From contig CANMVS010000013.1 in NCBI GenBank assembly GCA_947501445.1, positions 112,504 to 176,503 on the forward strand: 64,000 nt of DNA. Reading direction: 5' to 3'. The notes beneath the pieces are model-generated. The model did no database searches. It was not told the DNA's origin and saw nothing but the letters and a program-made list of their open reading frames with translations. Origin of the DNA: an uncultured Rhizobiaceae group bacterium. Lineage in GTDB: Bacteria; Pseudomonadota; Alphaproteobacteria; Rhizobiales; Rhizobiaceae. The position numbers were made by a program, and so were the translations under genes. Positions 17,161 to 27,101 of this stretch are shown in pieces (the first letter of the stretch is position 1; every line of letters begins with the position of its first letter).

Positions 17161-18153
17161 ATGTTGGATACCGATGCCTTCGATCTGCGCAAATACGTCG
17201 CCAACAATACGCAGACAACCGCCGTGTGGTTCGCGCTGGTGGGTCTCATAATCTTTGGATTGCTGCGTTACGACAATTTTGGAAGTGCCTATAACATCAC
17301 GTCCTTTCTCAACTACAACGCCATGTTCATCGCCATTTCTCTTGGCATGTGTTTTGTCATTATGACCGGTGGCATCGATCTGTCTGTCGGGTCGGTGGCT
17401 GCATTTACGTCTGTTATTGCCGCCTACCTCAGTCCCTATGGCATCGAAGTTGCACTGCCAGGTGCCGTGCTGGCAGGGGTCGGGTTTGGTGCGATCAACG
17501 GGTTTTGCATCATCGCAATGCGCATTCCACCCTTCATCGCCACACTGGTGACCATGCTTGCAGCAAAGGGCGGGGCGCTGATCATATCCGGCGCTGAGAC
17601 CATCGGTGTCGACTGGGGCTCCAACTTCACAAAACTGGGCATGGAAAAGGCATTTGGTCTGCTGCCCTGGTCGATCACAATTGTTGCAGCGCTTGCACTG
17701 GTGCTTTGGCTGGTGCTGGAAAAAACGTCTCTCGGTCGCACTGTGCTGGCTGTTGGAGGTGGTGAAGATGCCAGCACGCTGATGGGACTGAAAGTCAACC
17801 GCGCCAAGGCATTTTCCTATATGTTGAGTGGCGGGTGCGCAGGCCTTGCTGGTGTCATTCTGGCGTCGGGCTTTGGTGCCGGACAGCCTCTGGAAGGTAT
17901 CGGCTGGGAGCTATCGGCCATTGCAGCAGTGGTTGTCGGCGGTACGTTGTTAACCGGCGGTCTTGGATCGATCCCGGCGACGGTTGCCGGCGCATTACTG
18001 CTCGGCCTCGTATTCAATATCTTGAACTTTGAAAATGGTCGCGGCACCATAAGCCTGAGTGCCTATTGGCAGATGGTCATTCGCGGCGGTTTTCTGTTTG
18101 CCGTTATCTTGTTTCAAACCCGCGTGACGTCATCGCGCCCCAAGGTGGGATAA
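17161..18153 (+). CDS. Sugar ABC transporter permease 2 (YjfF/RbsC type)
   Basis: Second inner-membrane permease, 330 residues, paralogous to the first: [39 protein letters not shown], and [20 protein letters not shown]. The ATG at 17161 is two bases after the stop of permease 1. It ends five bases before the enolase-superfamily gene, so transport and catabolic genes form one transcript. Sequence divergence from permease 1 shows an old duplication rather than a recent copy. Confidence 0.94.
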   Translation: MLDTDAFDLRKYVANNTQTTAVWFALVGLIIFGLLRYDNFGSAYNITSFLNYNAMFIAISLGMCFVIMTGGIDLSVGSVAAFTSVIAAYLSPYGIEVALPGAVLAGVGFGAINGFCIIAMRIPPFIATLVTMLAAKGGALIISGAETIGVDWGSNFTKLGMEKAFGLLPWSITIVAALALVLWLVLEKTSLGRTVLAVGGGEDASTLMGLKVNRAKAFSYMLSGGCAGLAGVILASGFGAGQPLEGIGWELSAIAAVVVGGTLLTGGLGSIPATVAGALLLGLVFNILNFENGRGTISLSAYWQMVIRGGFLFAVILFQTRVTSSRPKVG

Positions 18154-18158
18154 ATTAC

Positions 18159-19247
18159 ATGGTGCGCATTGCATCCGTCGACATACAGCTGTTCAACGTT
18201 CCCCTGGCGGAGGTTCTGGTCGACGCCAAACATGGCGACCACACCCATTTCGAACTTGTCACAGCGACGGTTCACCTGGAAGACGGTACACAGGGCACAG
18301 GCTATACCTATACCGGAGGCAAGGGCGGCCAGGCGATCAAAGCCATGCTTGAACATGACCTTGTACCCTTTCTAATCGGCAAGGACCCGACGCCGGTCGA
18401 AGCATTGTATGAGGCCATGCAATGGCACGTCCATTATGTGGCTCGTGGCGGTATTGCCTCCTTTGCCATATCCGCAGTGGACATAGCCCTGTGGGATATT
18501 CGCGGCAAACAGAGGCAGCAGCCATTGTGGAAAATGGCAGGTGGAGCCAGCAATCGGTGCAAGGCCTATTGCGGTGGTATTGATCTGAATTTTCCATTGT
18601 CAAAACTTCTGACAAATATTCAGGGCTATCTGGATCGTGGTTTCAATGGCGTGAAAATCAAGATCGGGCAGCCCACTCTTGAAGAGGATGTCGCGCGTAT
18701 CAAAGCCATCAGAGAACTCATTGGGCCGGACGTTGCCTTCATGGTGGATGCCAATTACTCCATGGGCGTTGAACAGGCAATACGTGCGGCGCAGGCCTTC
18801 AAACCCTATGATCTGATGTGGTTTGAAGAGCCGACGATACCCGATGATTATGAAGGCTATGGGCAGATTGCACAGGCAACCGGCATGCCCCTGGCCATGG
18901 GTGAAAACCTGCACACGATCCACGAATTTGAATATGCGTTCAAACAGGCCCGGCTGTCTTTCATCCAGCCCGATGCGTCCAATTGCGGTGGTATTACCGG
19001 CTTTTTGCAGGTGGCGGACATGTCGCGTGCCTATGATTTGCCCATATGCAGCCACGGCATTCAGGAACTGCATGTCAGCCTTGTTTCGGCGCAATCCAAT
19101 GCCGGTTGGATTGAAGTTCATTCCTTCCCCATTGAAGAATACACGACCCGTCCACTGGTTGTGGCAGACCAGATGGCCATAGCCCCGGATACGCCCGGAA
19201 CAGGGGTCAATTTCGATTGGGAAAAATTGCGCTCGGCGAGCGAATAG
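18159..19247 (+). CDS. Mandelate racemase/muconate lactonizing enzyme family protein (enolase superfamily)
   Basis: A 362-residue enolase-superfamily enzyme. Catalytic frame: K166-x-K168 on strand 2 (VKIKIG), metal ligands D197 (MVDANY), E223 (WFEEP) and E249 (GEN), and H299 (CSHGIQE) as the opposite base, the pattern of the mandelate-racemase subgroup that dehydrates or epimerises sugar acids. The start at 18159, five bases after the permease stop, gives the normal family length; the frame extends upstream but overlaps the permease. With an alcohol dehydrogenase and an SDR downstream, dehydration of an aldonate or aldarate is likely. Exact substrate unknown. TAG stop followed by AGCGCGC. Confidence 0.92.
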   Translation: MVRIASVDIQLFNVPLAEVLVDAKHGDHTHFELVTATVHLEDGTQGTGYTYTGGKGGQAIKAMLEHDLVPFLIGKDPTPVEALYEAMQWHVHYVARGGIASFAISAVDIALWDIRGKQRQQPLWKMAGGASNRCKAYCGGIDLNFPLSKLLTNIQGYLDRGFNGVKIKIGQPTLEEDVARIKAIRELIGPDVAFMVDANYSMGVEQAIRAAQAFKPYDLMWFEEPTIPDDYEGYGQIAQATGMPLAMGENLHTIHEFEYAFKQARLSFIQPDASNCGGITGFLQVADMSRAYDLPICSHGIQELHVSLVSAQSNAGWIEVHSFPIEEYTTRPLVVADQMAIAPDTPGTGVNFDWEKLRSASE

Positions 19248-19369
19248 AGCGCGCCTTTCTTGCCTGCGCATTGCATGCGGATCAACAGCCCGCAGGGCGG
19301 ACATCAAGGCAATGCCCCGTGTTTGCCGGAATCGGAACCACACTATATTGCACCCATGAAAGAGATATT

Positions 19370-20407
19370 ATGAATACGACTGCCGCCTATTATTCCGGGA
19401 ATAAAACCTTCCGCATTGAACAGATTGAGACACCGCCTCCAGAACGTAACGAGGTACAAATTGGTGTTGCCTATTGCGGTATCTGCGGAACCGACCTGCA
19501 TGTTTACCTCGGGCACATGGATGCGCGCATTGGCCATCACAGGGTCATCGGGCATGAAATGTCGGGTATTGTCACCGCCATCGGTAACGATGTTGAGACC
19601 ATTAAAACCGGACAGCCAGTCGTTGTGCGCCCTCTGGATCACTGTGGCACCTGCCCGGCCTGCGTGGGCGGAAACGCCCATATTTGTCACAACCTCAAAT
19701 TTCTGGGACTGGATACGGACGGCGCATTTCAGGAGAAATGGAATGTGCCAGCCCACACGGTTCATGCCCTTCCCAAAGGCTTGCGGTTGGACCATGCGGC
19801 CCTCGTCGAACCTTTGGCTGTTGCCTGCCATGATGTGAGACGCGGCCGGGTGGCACCGGGCGAAGATGTTTTGGTGATTGGCGGTGGCCCCATCGGCATG
19901 CTGGTGGCGCTGGTCGCCCGCCATGCAGGCGGCAATGTCACGCTTTGCGAAATCAATGAAAACCGGATCGCCTTTGCCAGGAAACATGGATTTACCGCGC
20001 TCAATCCCAAGGATTGGGATGTGGCGTCGGTGATCAATGAGGTAACCAAAGGCAAGGGGGCGGACATTGTCTTCGAAGTTTCCGGCAGCCAAACGGGTGT
20101 CGATCTGATGACACAGGTGGCAGCGGCACGCGGACGTATTGTCATGGTCGCTATTCATGCAACAAAACCGGCGATAGATCTTTTCCAGTTTTTCTGGCGC
20201 GAAATAGAAATGCTGGGTGCGCGGGTTTATCAACCGGAAGATTATGAAACAGCCTTGGGGCTGCTTTCGCGCGGTGTTATCGATGCCGACGCGATGATTA
20301 CCGATATATATGAACTGAACGCGATCCAGGAGGCATTTGCCGCACTGACGCAAAACCCGCAGGCCATGAAAACACTCATCAAAATCCGCTCGGAGACACA
20401 TGTATGA
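19370..20407 (+). CDS. Zinc-dependent medium-chain alcohol/polyol dehydrogenase
   Basis: A 345-residue MDR enzyme. Catalytic zinc ligands C36 (YCGICGTD), H62-E63 (GHEMSG); structural-zinc lobe with four cysteines in CGTCPACVGG and NAHIC; Rossmann motif VLVIGGGPIGML. It resembles L-threonine/sorbitol/galactitol dehydrogenases acting with NAD on a secondary alcohol. The ATG at 19370 is preferred; the frame is open upstream to 19217 inside the intergenic region. A 122-bp gap separates it from the enolase gene, and its stop overlaps the SDR start by four bases. Together these two dehydrogenases probably oxidise or reduce intermediates of the sugar imported by the upstream transporter. Confidence 0.92.
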   Translation: MNTTAAYYSGNKTFRIEQIETPPPERNEVQIGVAYCGICGTDLHVYLGHMDARIGHHRVIGHEMSGIVTAIGNDVETIKTGQPVVVRPLDHCGTCPACVGGNAHICHNLKFLGLDTDGAFQEKWNVPAHTVHALPKGLRLDHAALVEPLAVACHDVRRGRVAPGEDVLVIGGGPIGMLVALVARHAGGNVTLCEINENRIAFARKHGFTALNPKDWDVASVINEVTKGKGADIVFEVSGSQTGVDLMTQVAAARGRIVMVAIHATKPAIDLFQFFWREIEMLGARVYQPEDYETALGLLSRGVIDADAMITDIYELNAIQEAFAALTQNPQAMKTLIKIRSETHV

Positions 20408-21174
20408 CAATTCTCGACAGGTTCAGCCTGGCAGGTAAAACCGCACTGGTAACCGGTGCAAAACGTGGAATTGGCTACGGCATGGCCGTGGGTCTGGCAC
20501 AGGCCGGTGCCGATATTATCGGTGTCAGCGCAACGCTCGAACCTACCGGCAGTGCCATTGGCAAAGCCGTCAATGAAGCCGGGCGCGATTTTCATGGCTA
20601 TGCCTGTGACTTTTCAGATCGGGCGGCTGTTACACAATTTGCGGCGCAGGTTCTTGCAGATCACCCGAATATCGACATTCTCGTCAATAATGCCGGCACC
20701 ATCAAACGCGCACCCGCCGCACAGCACCCGGACGCCCTGTGGGATGAGGTTATCGAGGTGAATTTGACCGCACAATTTATTCTCACCCGCGAAATCGGTC
20801 GTTCGATGGTCGAACGAGGCTCTGGAAAGGTGATTTTCACCGCCTCCGTATTGACCTTCCAGGGCGGGATAAATGTGCCCGGCTATGCCGCTGCAAAAGG
20901 CGGTATCGGGCAGCTGACCATGGCATTTGCCAATGAGTGGGCCGGCAAGGGCGTCAATGTGAATGCCATTGCACCGGGCTACATCAACACCGACAATACT
21001 GAAGCATTGCGCAATGATGCCGACCGGTCAAAGGCTATTCTCGATCGCATCCCTGCCGGACGCTGGGGACTTCCCGAAGACATTGCCGGACCAACGGTGA
21101 TGCTTGCCTCGGATGCCTCCAATTACATGAACGGCACGATTGTCACCGTGGATGGCGGCTGGATGGGCCGCTGA
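20404..21174 (+). CDS. SDR family oxidoreductase (KduD/gluconate 5-dehydrogenase-like)
   Basis: Short-chain dehydrogenase of 256 residues. NAD(P) motif TGAKRGIGYGMA (near residues 18-29), NNAG at about 96-99, catalytic S-Y-K (S in FTASVLTF, Y and K in YAAAKGG), and the C-terminal GTIVTVDGGWMGR ending typical of 2-deoxy-D-gluconate 3-dehydrogenase (KduD) and related sugar-acid enzymes. ATGA overlap with the alcohol dehydrogenase gene. Last gene of the sugar operon; the next gene is convergent. Confidence 0.92.
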   Translation: MTILDRFSLAGKTALVTGAKRGIGYGMAVGLAQAGADIIGVSATLEPTGSAIGKAVNEAGRDFHGYACDFSDRAAVTQFAAQVLADHPNIDILVNNAGTIKRAPAAQHPDALWDEVIEVNLTAQFILTREIGRSMVERGSGKVIFTASVLTFQGGINVPGYAAAKGGIGQLTMAFANEWAGKGVNVNAIAPGYINTDNTEALRNDADRSKAILDRIPAGRWGLPEDIAGPTVMLASDASNYMNGTIVTVDGGWMGR

Positions 21175-21209
21175 AGATCAACCTATCGGCTGGCCAACTA
21201 TAGGGAGAC

Positions 21210-22079
21210 TCAGCGAATTTGGTCGTCTGCCACCATCGCAGACAGCGCGGTTTTATAGTCTGGATATCTGAACCTGAAACCGCGCTTTTTCAGCTTTGCA
21301 TTGGAGACCCGTTTATTCTCGCCATAAAACGAGCGCGCCATGGGCGTCAAATCGGCTGTTTCAAAGTCAATTTCTGGTGGCGGCGACGCGTTCATCAACC
21401 GACAGGCATAGGTTACGACATCCTGTGGTGGGGCAGGCAGATCATCCGTCACATTGTAGATGCCACCGGCCATCGCCATGGCAAGATGCTGCGTTGCGGC
21501 GGCAATATCTGCAACATGAATGCGATTGAAAACCTGATCCGGCTTGACCAGACGCCGGGCCGTTCCATTGCCCACCTTGATCAGCGGGTTTCGCCCCGCA
21601 CCATAAATGCCTGACAGCCGCAATATGGCCACCGGCAAACCGGTTTGCTGCGAAAAATCGAGCCACTGGTTTTCAGCGGCCAGCCGCCATATGGAGCGCC
21701 GGGACACCGGTTTGCAGCTGGTTTCCTCATCGACCCATGCACCATCATGATTGCCATAGACACCGACGGTGGACAGGTACCCCACCCATTCGAGGCGGGG
21801 CATCAACCGGTTCAACTGTTGGCCAAAGACCCGCAGAACCGGGTCACCACGTTCATCCGGACTGATAGACTGGATCAGATGGGTGACCGTTCCAAGCGCC
21901 TTTGCCACTTCATCGGTTGGTGTTTCACCGTCAAAGACAAATGGCTGAAGATCGACCCTGGCCAGATCGGCAAATCGCGCCTGCGTACGGCTTGTACCAC
22001 CACGCCACTCAGCATCACCTTGCATTTGGGCCGCAATGTTAGTGCCGGAATAACCCGCCCCAAAGATAAATAGGCGCAT
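21210..22079 (-). CDS. NAD(P)-dependent epimerase/SDR-like protein (YeeZ-like)
   Basis: A 289-residue extended SDR-type protein. N-terminal Rossmann start MRLFIFGAGYSGTNIA, then VGYLSTVGVYGNHDGAWVDE (the strand with a T and a Y at the SDR catalytic positions), LRLSGIYGAGRN, and VADIAAATQHLAMA. This set is typical of the YeeZ-like epimerase/dehydratase group, of unknown physiological substrate. The start at 22079 has GGAG upstream; the open frame to 22283 overlaps queG and is rejected. It is the last gene of a leftward GST-queG-SDR cluster, 25 bp after queG. Confidence 0.85.
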   Translation of the reverse strand: MRLFIFGAGYSGTNIAAQMQGDAEWRGGTSRTQARFADLARVDLQPFVFDGETPTDEVAKALGTVTHLIQSISPDERGDPVLRVFGQQLNRLMPRLEWVGYLSTVGVYGNHDGAWVDEETSCKPVSRRSIWRLAAENQWLDFSQQTGLPVAILRLSGIYGAGRNPLIKVGNGTARRLVKPDQVFNRIHVADIAAATQHLAMAMAGGIYNVTDDLPAPPQDVVTYACRLMNASPPPEIDFETADLTPMARSFYGENKRVSNAKLKKRGFRFRYPDYKTALSAMVADDQIR

Positions 22080-22104
22080 CGTCGTATTCTCCAGTCGTTC
22101 TTGT

Positions 22105-23262
22105 CTATTCGTTCGGTGCGCAGGCACGCCGCCACTCATCCAGAACGACGACGTTTGTTTCTTCGGCCTGTTGACTGCGAATTTTGTCCAGGCTGGCTCT
22201 GTCAAGCAATTGCGAAAGGGCCCAGACGGCCGCACCACGGACATCGGCACTTTCATCTTCAAGACAGGCTTTGCATGGTTCAATCAGCTTTGCATCGCTG
22301 GCGTTGCCTGCAGCTATCAGGACATTGCGTAAAAACCGGTTACGCCCGATGCGTTTGACCGGAGATCCGGAGAAAAATGTGCGAAATGCCGCATCGTCCA
22401 ATGCCAGAAGGCCTTCAAGAGGTGGCGCACGCAAATCATCACGCGCCTGAAGTTTGACCTCATGCGCATCCTGCGCAAATTTGTTCCATGGACAAACTGC
22501 AAGACAATCATCACAGCCGTAGATGCGATTGCCGATCGCCTTTCGAAATTCGTGCGGGATCGGCCCCTTGTGCTCGATGGTCAGATAGGAGATGCAGCGT
22601 CTGGCATCCAACTGATAGGGCGCGGGAAAGGCATTGGTCGGACAGATATCAAGGCAGGCACGGCAGCGGCCACAATGGTCATCAACCGGCGTATCTGCTG
22701 GCAGAACCTGTGTCGTGAATATTGCGCCAAGAAACAGCCACGAGCCAAACTCCCTGCTGACAAGATTGCTGTGCTTGCCCTGCCAGCCGATACCGGCGCG
22801 TGCAGCCAAGGGTTTTTCCATTACCGGCGCCGTATCCACAAACACTTTGACATCGCATCCGCTGCGCGCGGCAAACCTGCCCGCAATGCCCTTTAAACGC
22901 CCCTTGATCAGATCGTGATAGTCCCGGTTCTGGGCATAGACCGAAATCGCGGCGCGGTTCTTTTGGGCCAGGATGGCCAGCGGGTCGTGACGCGGGCCAT
23001 AGTTCATACCCAGCATCAGGATGGAACGCACGTCCGACCATAGTTTGCGCGGATCGCTGCGCCGCTCCTGAGTTTCAGCCATCCAGTCCATGGACGCGTG
23101 ATGACCGTCCTTCAGATAGGCATCAAGGGCCGGTGAGGCCTGTTGGACAATCGCGTCCGGGGCAACGATGCGCGCAACATTAAAACCGGCTGCCTTGGCT
23201 TCCCGGATGAAAAAGGATTTCAACTTTTGCTGATCAGGAGGGATCGCTGCAGCGTCGGCCAT
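22105..23262 (-). CDS. queG: Epoxyqueuosine reductase
   Basis: Cobalamin-dependent iron-sulfur enzyme for the last step of queuosine synthesis in tRNA, converting epoxyqueuosine to queuosine. 385 residues, normal length. Diagnostic segments: MNYGPRHDPLAIL, AGIGWQGKHSNLVS, two 4Fe-4S cysteine clusters (CGRCRACLDICPTNAF and CDDCLAVCPWN) and the QLDARRCISYLTIEHKG stretch, followed by a C-terminal HEAT-like domain. The stop of the upstream GST gene is three bases away, so the two are co-transcribed. Confidence 0.96.
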   Translation of the reverse strand: MADAAAIPPDQQKLKSFFIREAKAAGFNVARIVAPDAIVQQASPALDAYLKDGHHASMDWMAETQERRSDPRKLWSDVRSILMLGMNYGPRHDPLAILAQKNRAAISVYAQNRDYHDLIKGRLKGIAGRFAARSGCDVKVFVDTAPVMEKPLAARAGIGWQGKHSNLVSREFGSWLFLGAIFTTQVLPADTPVDDHCGRCRACLDICPTNAFPAPYQLDARRCISYLTIEHKGPIPHEFRKAIGNRIYGCDDCLAVCPWNKFAQDAHEVKLQARDDLRAPPLEGLLALDDAAFRTFFSGSPVKRIGRNRFLRNVLIAAGNASDAKLIEPCKACLEDESADVRGAAVWALSQLLDRASLDKIRSQQAEETNVVVLDEWRRACAPNE

Positions 23263-23265
23263 CGC

Positions 23266-23958
23266 TCAAAAATCCAGATCCGCGTAGTGGGATACGGGAG
23301 AAATGATACGGACCCGATCACTCAGCAAAGGACGCATACACGGTCGTGATTTGATTCGCTGATACCAATCCTTGGCGTTGGGCGCTTCATTCCAGCGTAT
23401 TTCACCCAGATAATCGAGTGCCGACAATGCACCGGCAGCAGCGAAATCCGCATAGCTCAACTCCGGCCCCGCCAGCCAGTTGCGATTGGCTGTCAACCAG
23501 TCAAGATATTTCAGATGCTGACGAATATTTGCTCTGGCCGTGCGCAGGGCTTTTGAATCGGGTTCACCACCACCTTGTGATTTTGGCATGATGAGTTTGA
23601 GGATGCGCTCGCGCACCAAATGGCGGGTCACATCCTGCTCAAGCTTGATGAGAAACCAATCCATCAACCGCCTTACCTCGGCGCGCTGCATGGATTCATC
23701 GGGCAACAGACGGCGGTCGCGTTTGAATACACCGTAGACCTCATCGATAAATTCGGCGATCACACCCGCACCGCATACGGCATGCAGTGAATCATCGACA
23801 TAGACGGGCAAAGTCGACGCCGGATTGAGATTCAGAAAATCCCGACGCTGCTCCCACGGCCGTTCTTCAACCAGATCGGTTTCGAGATCATATTCATTGA
23901 GCACCAGCCGGATAAAACGGGACGCGGAAGACATCGGGTGGTGATAAAGCGTTGGCAT
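23266..23958 (-). CDS. Glutathione S-transferase family protein
   Basis: Cytosolic GST of 230 residues. Thioredoxin-like N-domain (MPTLYHHPMSSASRFIRL, then NPASTLPVYVDDS with the cis-proline, then AVCGAGVIAEFIDE) and an all-helical C-domain (YLDWLTANRNWLAG, YADFAAAGALSALDYLG). The S in PMSSASR occupies the usual catalytic Ser/Tyr region. The ATG at 23958 gives the family length. First gene of a cluster with queG and an SDR, divergent from uppP; this neighbourhood is common in Hyphomicrobiales. Confidence 0.9.
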   Translation of the reverse strand: MPTLYHHPMSSASRFIRLVLNEYDLETDLVEERPWEQRRDFLNLNPASTLPVYVDDSLHAVCGAGVIAEFIDEVYGVFKRDRRLLPDESMQRAEVRRLMDWFLIKLEQDVTRHLVRERILKLIMPKSQGGGEPDSKALRTARANIRQHLKYLDWLTANRNWLAGPELSYADFAAAGALSALDYLGEIRWNEAPNAKDWYQRIKSRPCMRPLLSDRVRIISPVSHYADLDF

Positions 23959-24094
23959 TCGGGTCAGGTCTTTCCCTGGATGGCTGCAGGTTGGAAATTC
24001 ACTGGAAAACTTTGATAAAAAAGCTATAGGGTTTCGCACCGGGTGAGACAAGCGCGACAATTATCGGAATTTCGGTGCAGAACAGGACTTTTTG

Positions 24095-24901
24095 ATGGCT
24101 GAACAAACAATCGTCGGCGCTCTGCTGCTTGGCCTGCTTGAAGGTATCACCGAATTTCTTCCGGTGTCGTCCACCGGGCACCTAATTCTTGCCGGTCATT
24201 TTCTCGGTTTCAAATCGCCGGGCAATACGTTTGAAGTGTTGATCCAGCTGGGCGCGATCCTGGCCATCCTGTCGGTATATTTTACCAGGCTGATTGAGCT
24301 GGCGCGGCAACTGCCAACCAGTGCCAAAGCCCGTCGCTTTGTCTTTGCGATTTTGCTGGCTTTCCTGCCTGCTGCCGTCATCGGTGTGTTCGCCCATAGT
24401 TTTATCAAGACCATCCTGTTCGAATCGCCAATGCTGATTTGCATCATGTTGATTATCGGCGGATTCGTGCTGATGGCTGTTGATCATATCAAGCGACCGC
24501 CTCGCTATAGCGATGTGATGGATTTTCCACCTTTGCTGGCTTTCAAAATAGGTCTCATTCAGTGCATTGCCATGATACCAGGCACATCGCGCTCGGGTGC
24601 GACCATTGCCGGGGCGCTGCTGATGGGAACCGACAAACGTTCTGCAGCAGAATTTTCCTTTTTTCTGGCCATGCCCACCATGGCCGGCGCTTTCGCCTAT
24701 GACCTTTACAAGAATTACGACAAATTATCTGCAGATGACGTTTCGATGATTGCCATCGGCTTTATCGCAGCATTTATTTCGGGGGTTTTCGTCGTACGCC
24801 GTCTGCTGGATTTTGTCTCTCAGCACGGTTTTACGCTGTTTGCCTGGTGGCGCATTATTGTTGGTACGGTGGGTCTTGTCGGCCTGCTGTTCTGGTCTTG
24901 A
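24095..24901 (+). CDS. uppP: Undecaprenyl-diphosphatase
   Basis: Integral membrane phosphatase (BacA/UppP) recycling the C55 lipid carrier for peptidoglycan and other envelope polymers; confers bacitracin tolerance. 268 residues, about eight membrane helices. Signature [17 protein letters not shown] near the N-terminus (the glutamate-rich active-site segment) and [10 protein letters not shown] in the middle. ATG 24095 has AGGA seven bases upstream; a TTG three bases earlier is unlikely. Followed nine bases later by the HyuA-like gene on the same strand. Confidence 0.96.
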   Translation: MAEQTIVGALLLGLLEGITEFLPVSSTGHLILAGHFLGFKSPGNTFEVLIQLGAILAILSVYFTRLIELARQLPTSAKARRFVFAILLAFLPAAVIGVFAHSFIKTILFESPMLICIMLIIGGFVLMAVDHIKRPPRYSDVMDFPPLLAFKIGLIQCIAMIPGTSRSGATIAGALLMGTDKRSAAEFSFFLAMPTMAGAFAYDLYKNYDKLSADDVSMIAIGFIAAFISGVFVVRRLLDFVSQHGFTLFAWWRIIVGTVGLVGLLFWS

Positions 24902-24910
24902 GGACAACTC

Positions 24911-26902
24911 ATGTTTCTGGGTATAGATACTGGTGGCACCTACACGGATGCTGTGATTTTTAGTCAGACCGATGGCGTCATCGCAAAGTCAAAAGCGCTG
25001 ACGACGCGCCACGATCTCGCCATTGGCATCAGCGGTGCCCTTTCAGAAGTGCTCGGTCAGGCAAAGATTGAGCCTTCCGCCATTGAGCTTGTTTCACTTT
25101 CAACCACGCTGGCAACCAATGCACTGGTTGAAGGTCAGGGTGGTCGAACGGCGCTTGTCATGATTGGCTTCGGACCGCAGGACCTCAAACGCGATGGACT
25201 TGCCGAAGCACTTGGTCAGGACCCGGTCATCTATGTGCCGGGCGGACATAATGTGCATGGCAAAGAAATGCCGCTGGATCTGCAGCCGCTTGTGGAAGCC
25301 GTGGACGGGCTCAAATCACAGGTCGCAGCCTTTGCCATTGCCGGCTATTTTGCGGTACGCAATCCGGCGCATGAAATTCAGGTCCGCGATTTTCTGCGCC
25401 AGCATACCGGACTGCCGGTAACCTGCAGCCACGAATTGTCATCCAAGCTGGGCGGCCCGCGCCGGGCGCTTACAACATTGCTGAACGCACGTCTTGTCGC
25501 CATGATCGACCGATTGATCGGCGCAACCCAGACCCACCTGCATGAACGCGGTATCAATGCACCGTTGATGGTTGTGCGTGGCGACGGTGCACTGATTGCG
25601 GCTGACATTGCCCGCGCCCGGCCGATTGAAACAATTCTGTCGGGACCTGCGGCCAGTCTCGTGGGTGCGCGCTATCTCACCGGCCTGGACAATGGGGTTG
25701 TGTCCGACATCGGTGGCACTACGACAGATGTGGCTCTTCTGGATAATGGCATGCCGCGCCTTGATCCTGATGGTGCTGTTGTCGGCGGGTTTCGTACAAT
25801 GGTCGAGGCAGTTGCCATGCGGACCTACGGGCTTGGCGGAGATTCCGAGGTTCATTTCAATGAGACCGGCCTTGAAACCATCCTGACCCTTGGGCCGCGC
25901 CGCCTGATGCCCCTCAGCCTGGCGGCCCATATTGACCCGCAGATCGTGCTGGAAGCCATGACACGCCAGATTGCGGTCAGTCAGCCGGGCAGGCTAGATG
26001 GCAGATTTGCCTGCTTGACCGGTGTTCCCGAACGTTTTGCCGCCGGGCTCCAGCCACAGGAAAAAGCCCTTTACGAACGTCTCAGTCGAACGCTTGCGCC
26101 ACTGGATAAAATTCTGAGTGCGACACCGCAAAGGGCGACACTGGACCGCCTCGTCGCACGCGGGCTTGTGCATATTGCCGGGTTCACCCCGTCCGATGCC
26201 CTGCATGTGCTTGGCAGGCAAAACAACTGGAACACCGAAGCTGCACTATTGGGTGCACGCCTGATGGCACGCCGCAAGAATGGATCAGGAAACCTGATTG
26301 CCGCATCTGCCGATGAATTGGCAGACAGGATCGTTGCCCGCCTTTCCCGCCAATCCAGCGAAGTTATTCTTAGCGCCTGTTTTGCTGACGAGAACGAAAA
26401 CAAAATTGATCCGGCAAAATCCCGTGCTGTTGAGCGGGCGCTTACCCGCGACAATAGCGTGGTTCAATTCAGCCTGACACTTGATCGCCCGCTCATTGGT
26501 CTTGGTGCTTCGGCCATGTGCTATTACCCGGCAATCGCATCAATGCTGGGGGCCGAAAGTGCCATCCCCGATCATGCGGATGTTGCCAATGCTATTGGCG
26601 CGGTTGTTGGTCATGTGCGTGTCAGTGCCGAGGTTTTTGTCTCGCAACCTGAGGAAGGCCTGTTTGTCGTCAATGGCGGCGGCGCCAGTGAACAGTTCAG
26701 AACACAGGAGACTGCCATGAATGAAGCCCGCGACACGGCACGTAAAACAGCCATCTCACAAGCACTTTCTGCCGGCGCGGACGAGCCCGTGATAACGATG
26801 AAGGAAGACATCACGGCACCCGAGGTTGAAGGTCGGGAAACGTTTATCGAAGCGCATTTGATTGCTACGGCGACAGGCCGCCCGCGCATCGCACGAGACT
26901 AG
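24911..26902 (+). CDS. Hydantoinase/oxoprolinase family protein (HyuA-like, stand-alone)
   Basis: A 663-residue ATP-dependent hydrolase-type protein. N-terminal actin-like/ASKHA motif GIDTGGTYTDAV (residues 4-15), LSTTLATNALVEG, and the second phosphate motif VVSDIGGTTTDVALLDNG. HyuA normally pairs with a HyuB subunit to hydrolyse hydantoin or 5-oxoproline; no HyuB is adjacent here, and the gene is coupled to uppP instead, nine bases apart. A stand-alone version may have a different role. Its TAG stop runs straight into a copy of the dispersed repeat. Confidence 0.9.
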   Translation: MFLGIDTGGTYTDAVIFSQTDGVIAKSKALTTRHDLAIGISGALSEVLGQAKIEPSAIELVSLSTTLATNALVEGQGGRTALVMIGFGPQDLKRDGLAEALGQDPVIYVPGGHNVHGKEMPLDLQPLVEAVDGLKSQVAAFAIAGYFAVRNPAHEIQVRDFLRQHTGLPVTCSHELSSKLGGPRRALTTLLNARLVAMIDRLIGATQTHLHERGINAPLMVVRGDGALIAADIARARPIETILSGPAASLVGARYLTGLDNGVVSDIGGTTTDVALLDNGMPRLDPDGAVVGGFRTMVEAVAMRTYGLGGDSEVHFNETGLETILTLGPRRLMPLSLAAHIDPQIVLEAMTRQIAVSQPGRLDGRFACLTGVPERFAAGLQPQEKALYERLSRTLAPLDKILSATPQRATLDRLVARGLVHIAGFTPSDALHVLGRQNNWNTEAALLGARLMARRKNGSGNLIAASADELADRIVARLSRQSSEVILSACFADENENKIDPAKSRAVERALTRDNSVVQFSLTLDRPLIGLGASAMCYYPAIASMLGAESAIPDHADVANAIGAVVGHVRVSAEVFVSQPEEGLFVVNGGGASEQFRTQETAMNEARDTARKTAISQALSAGADEPVITMKEDITAPEVEGRETFIEAHLIATATGRPRIARD

Positions 26903-26996
26903 AACAATTCAGGTTTTGACGGGATCGGCAAAACCTGAATGCATCAGAAAAATCAACGGCCAGCACAATTGTCCCGTTTTAGACAAAACGTGACAC
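26901..26996 (+). repeat. Dispersed hairpin repeat, copy C (nearly full length)
   Basis: Forward copy beginning in the TAG stop of the HyuA-like gene (TAGAACAATTC). Hairpin 1 has one mismatch; the second part (GTCCCGTTTTAGACAAAACG) has drifted from the other copies and ends at GTGACA, so hairpin 2 is weakened. Confidence 0.85.
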
Positions 26997-27101
26997 AGGC
27001 ACGAAACCGGATCACCCAGAAACAGACCCGGTTTCGGCACCGGAGCGCTCTGCACATAATCTGTACGGCAGATCAGCAGCAAAGCGCCCGAAAGCGACCA
27101 G

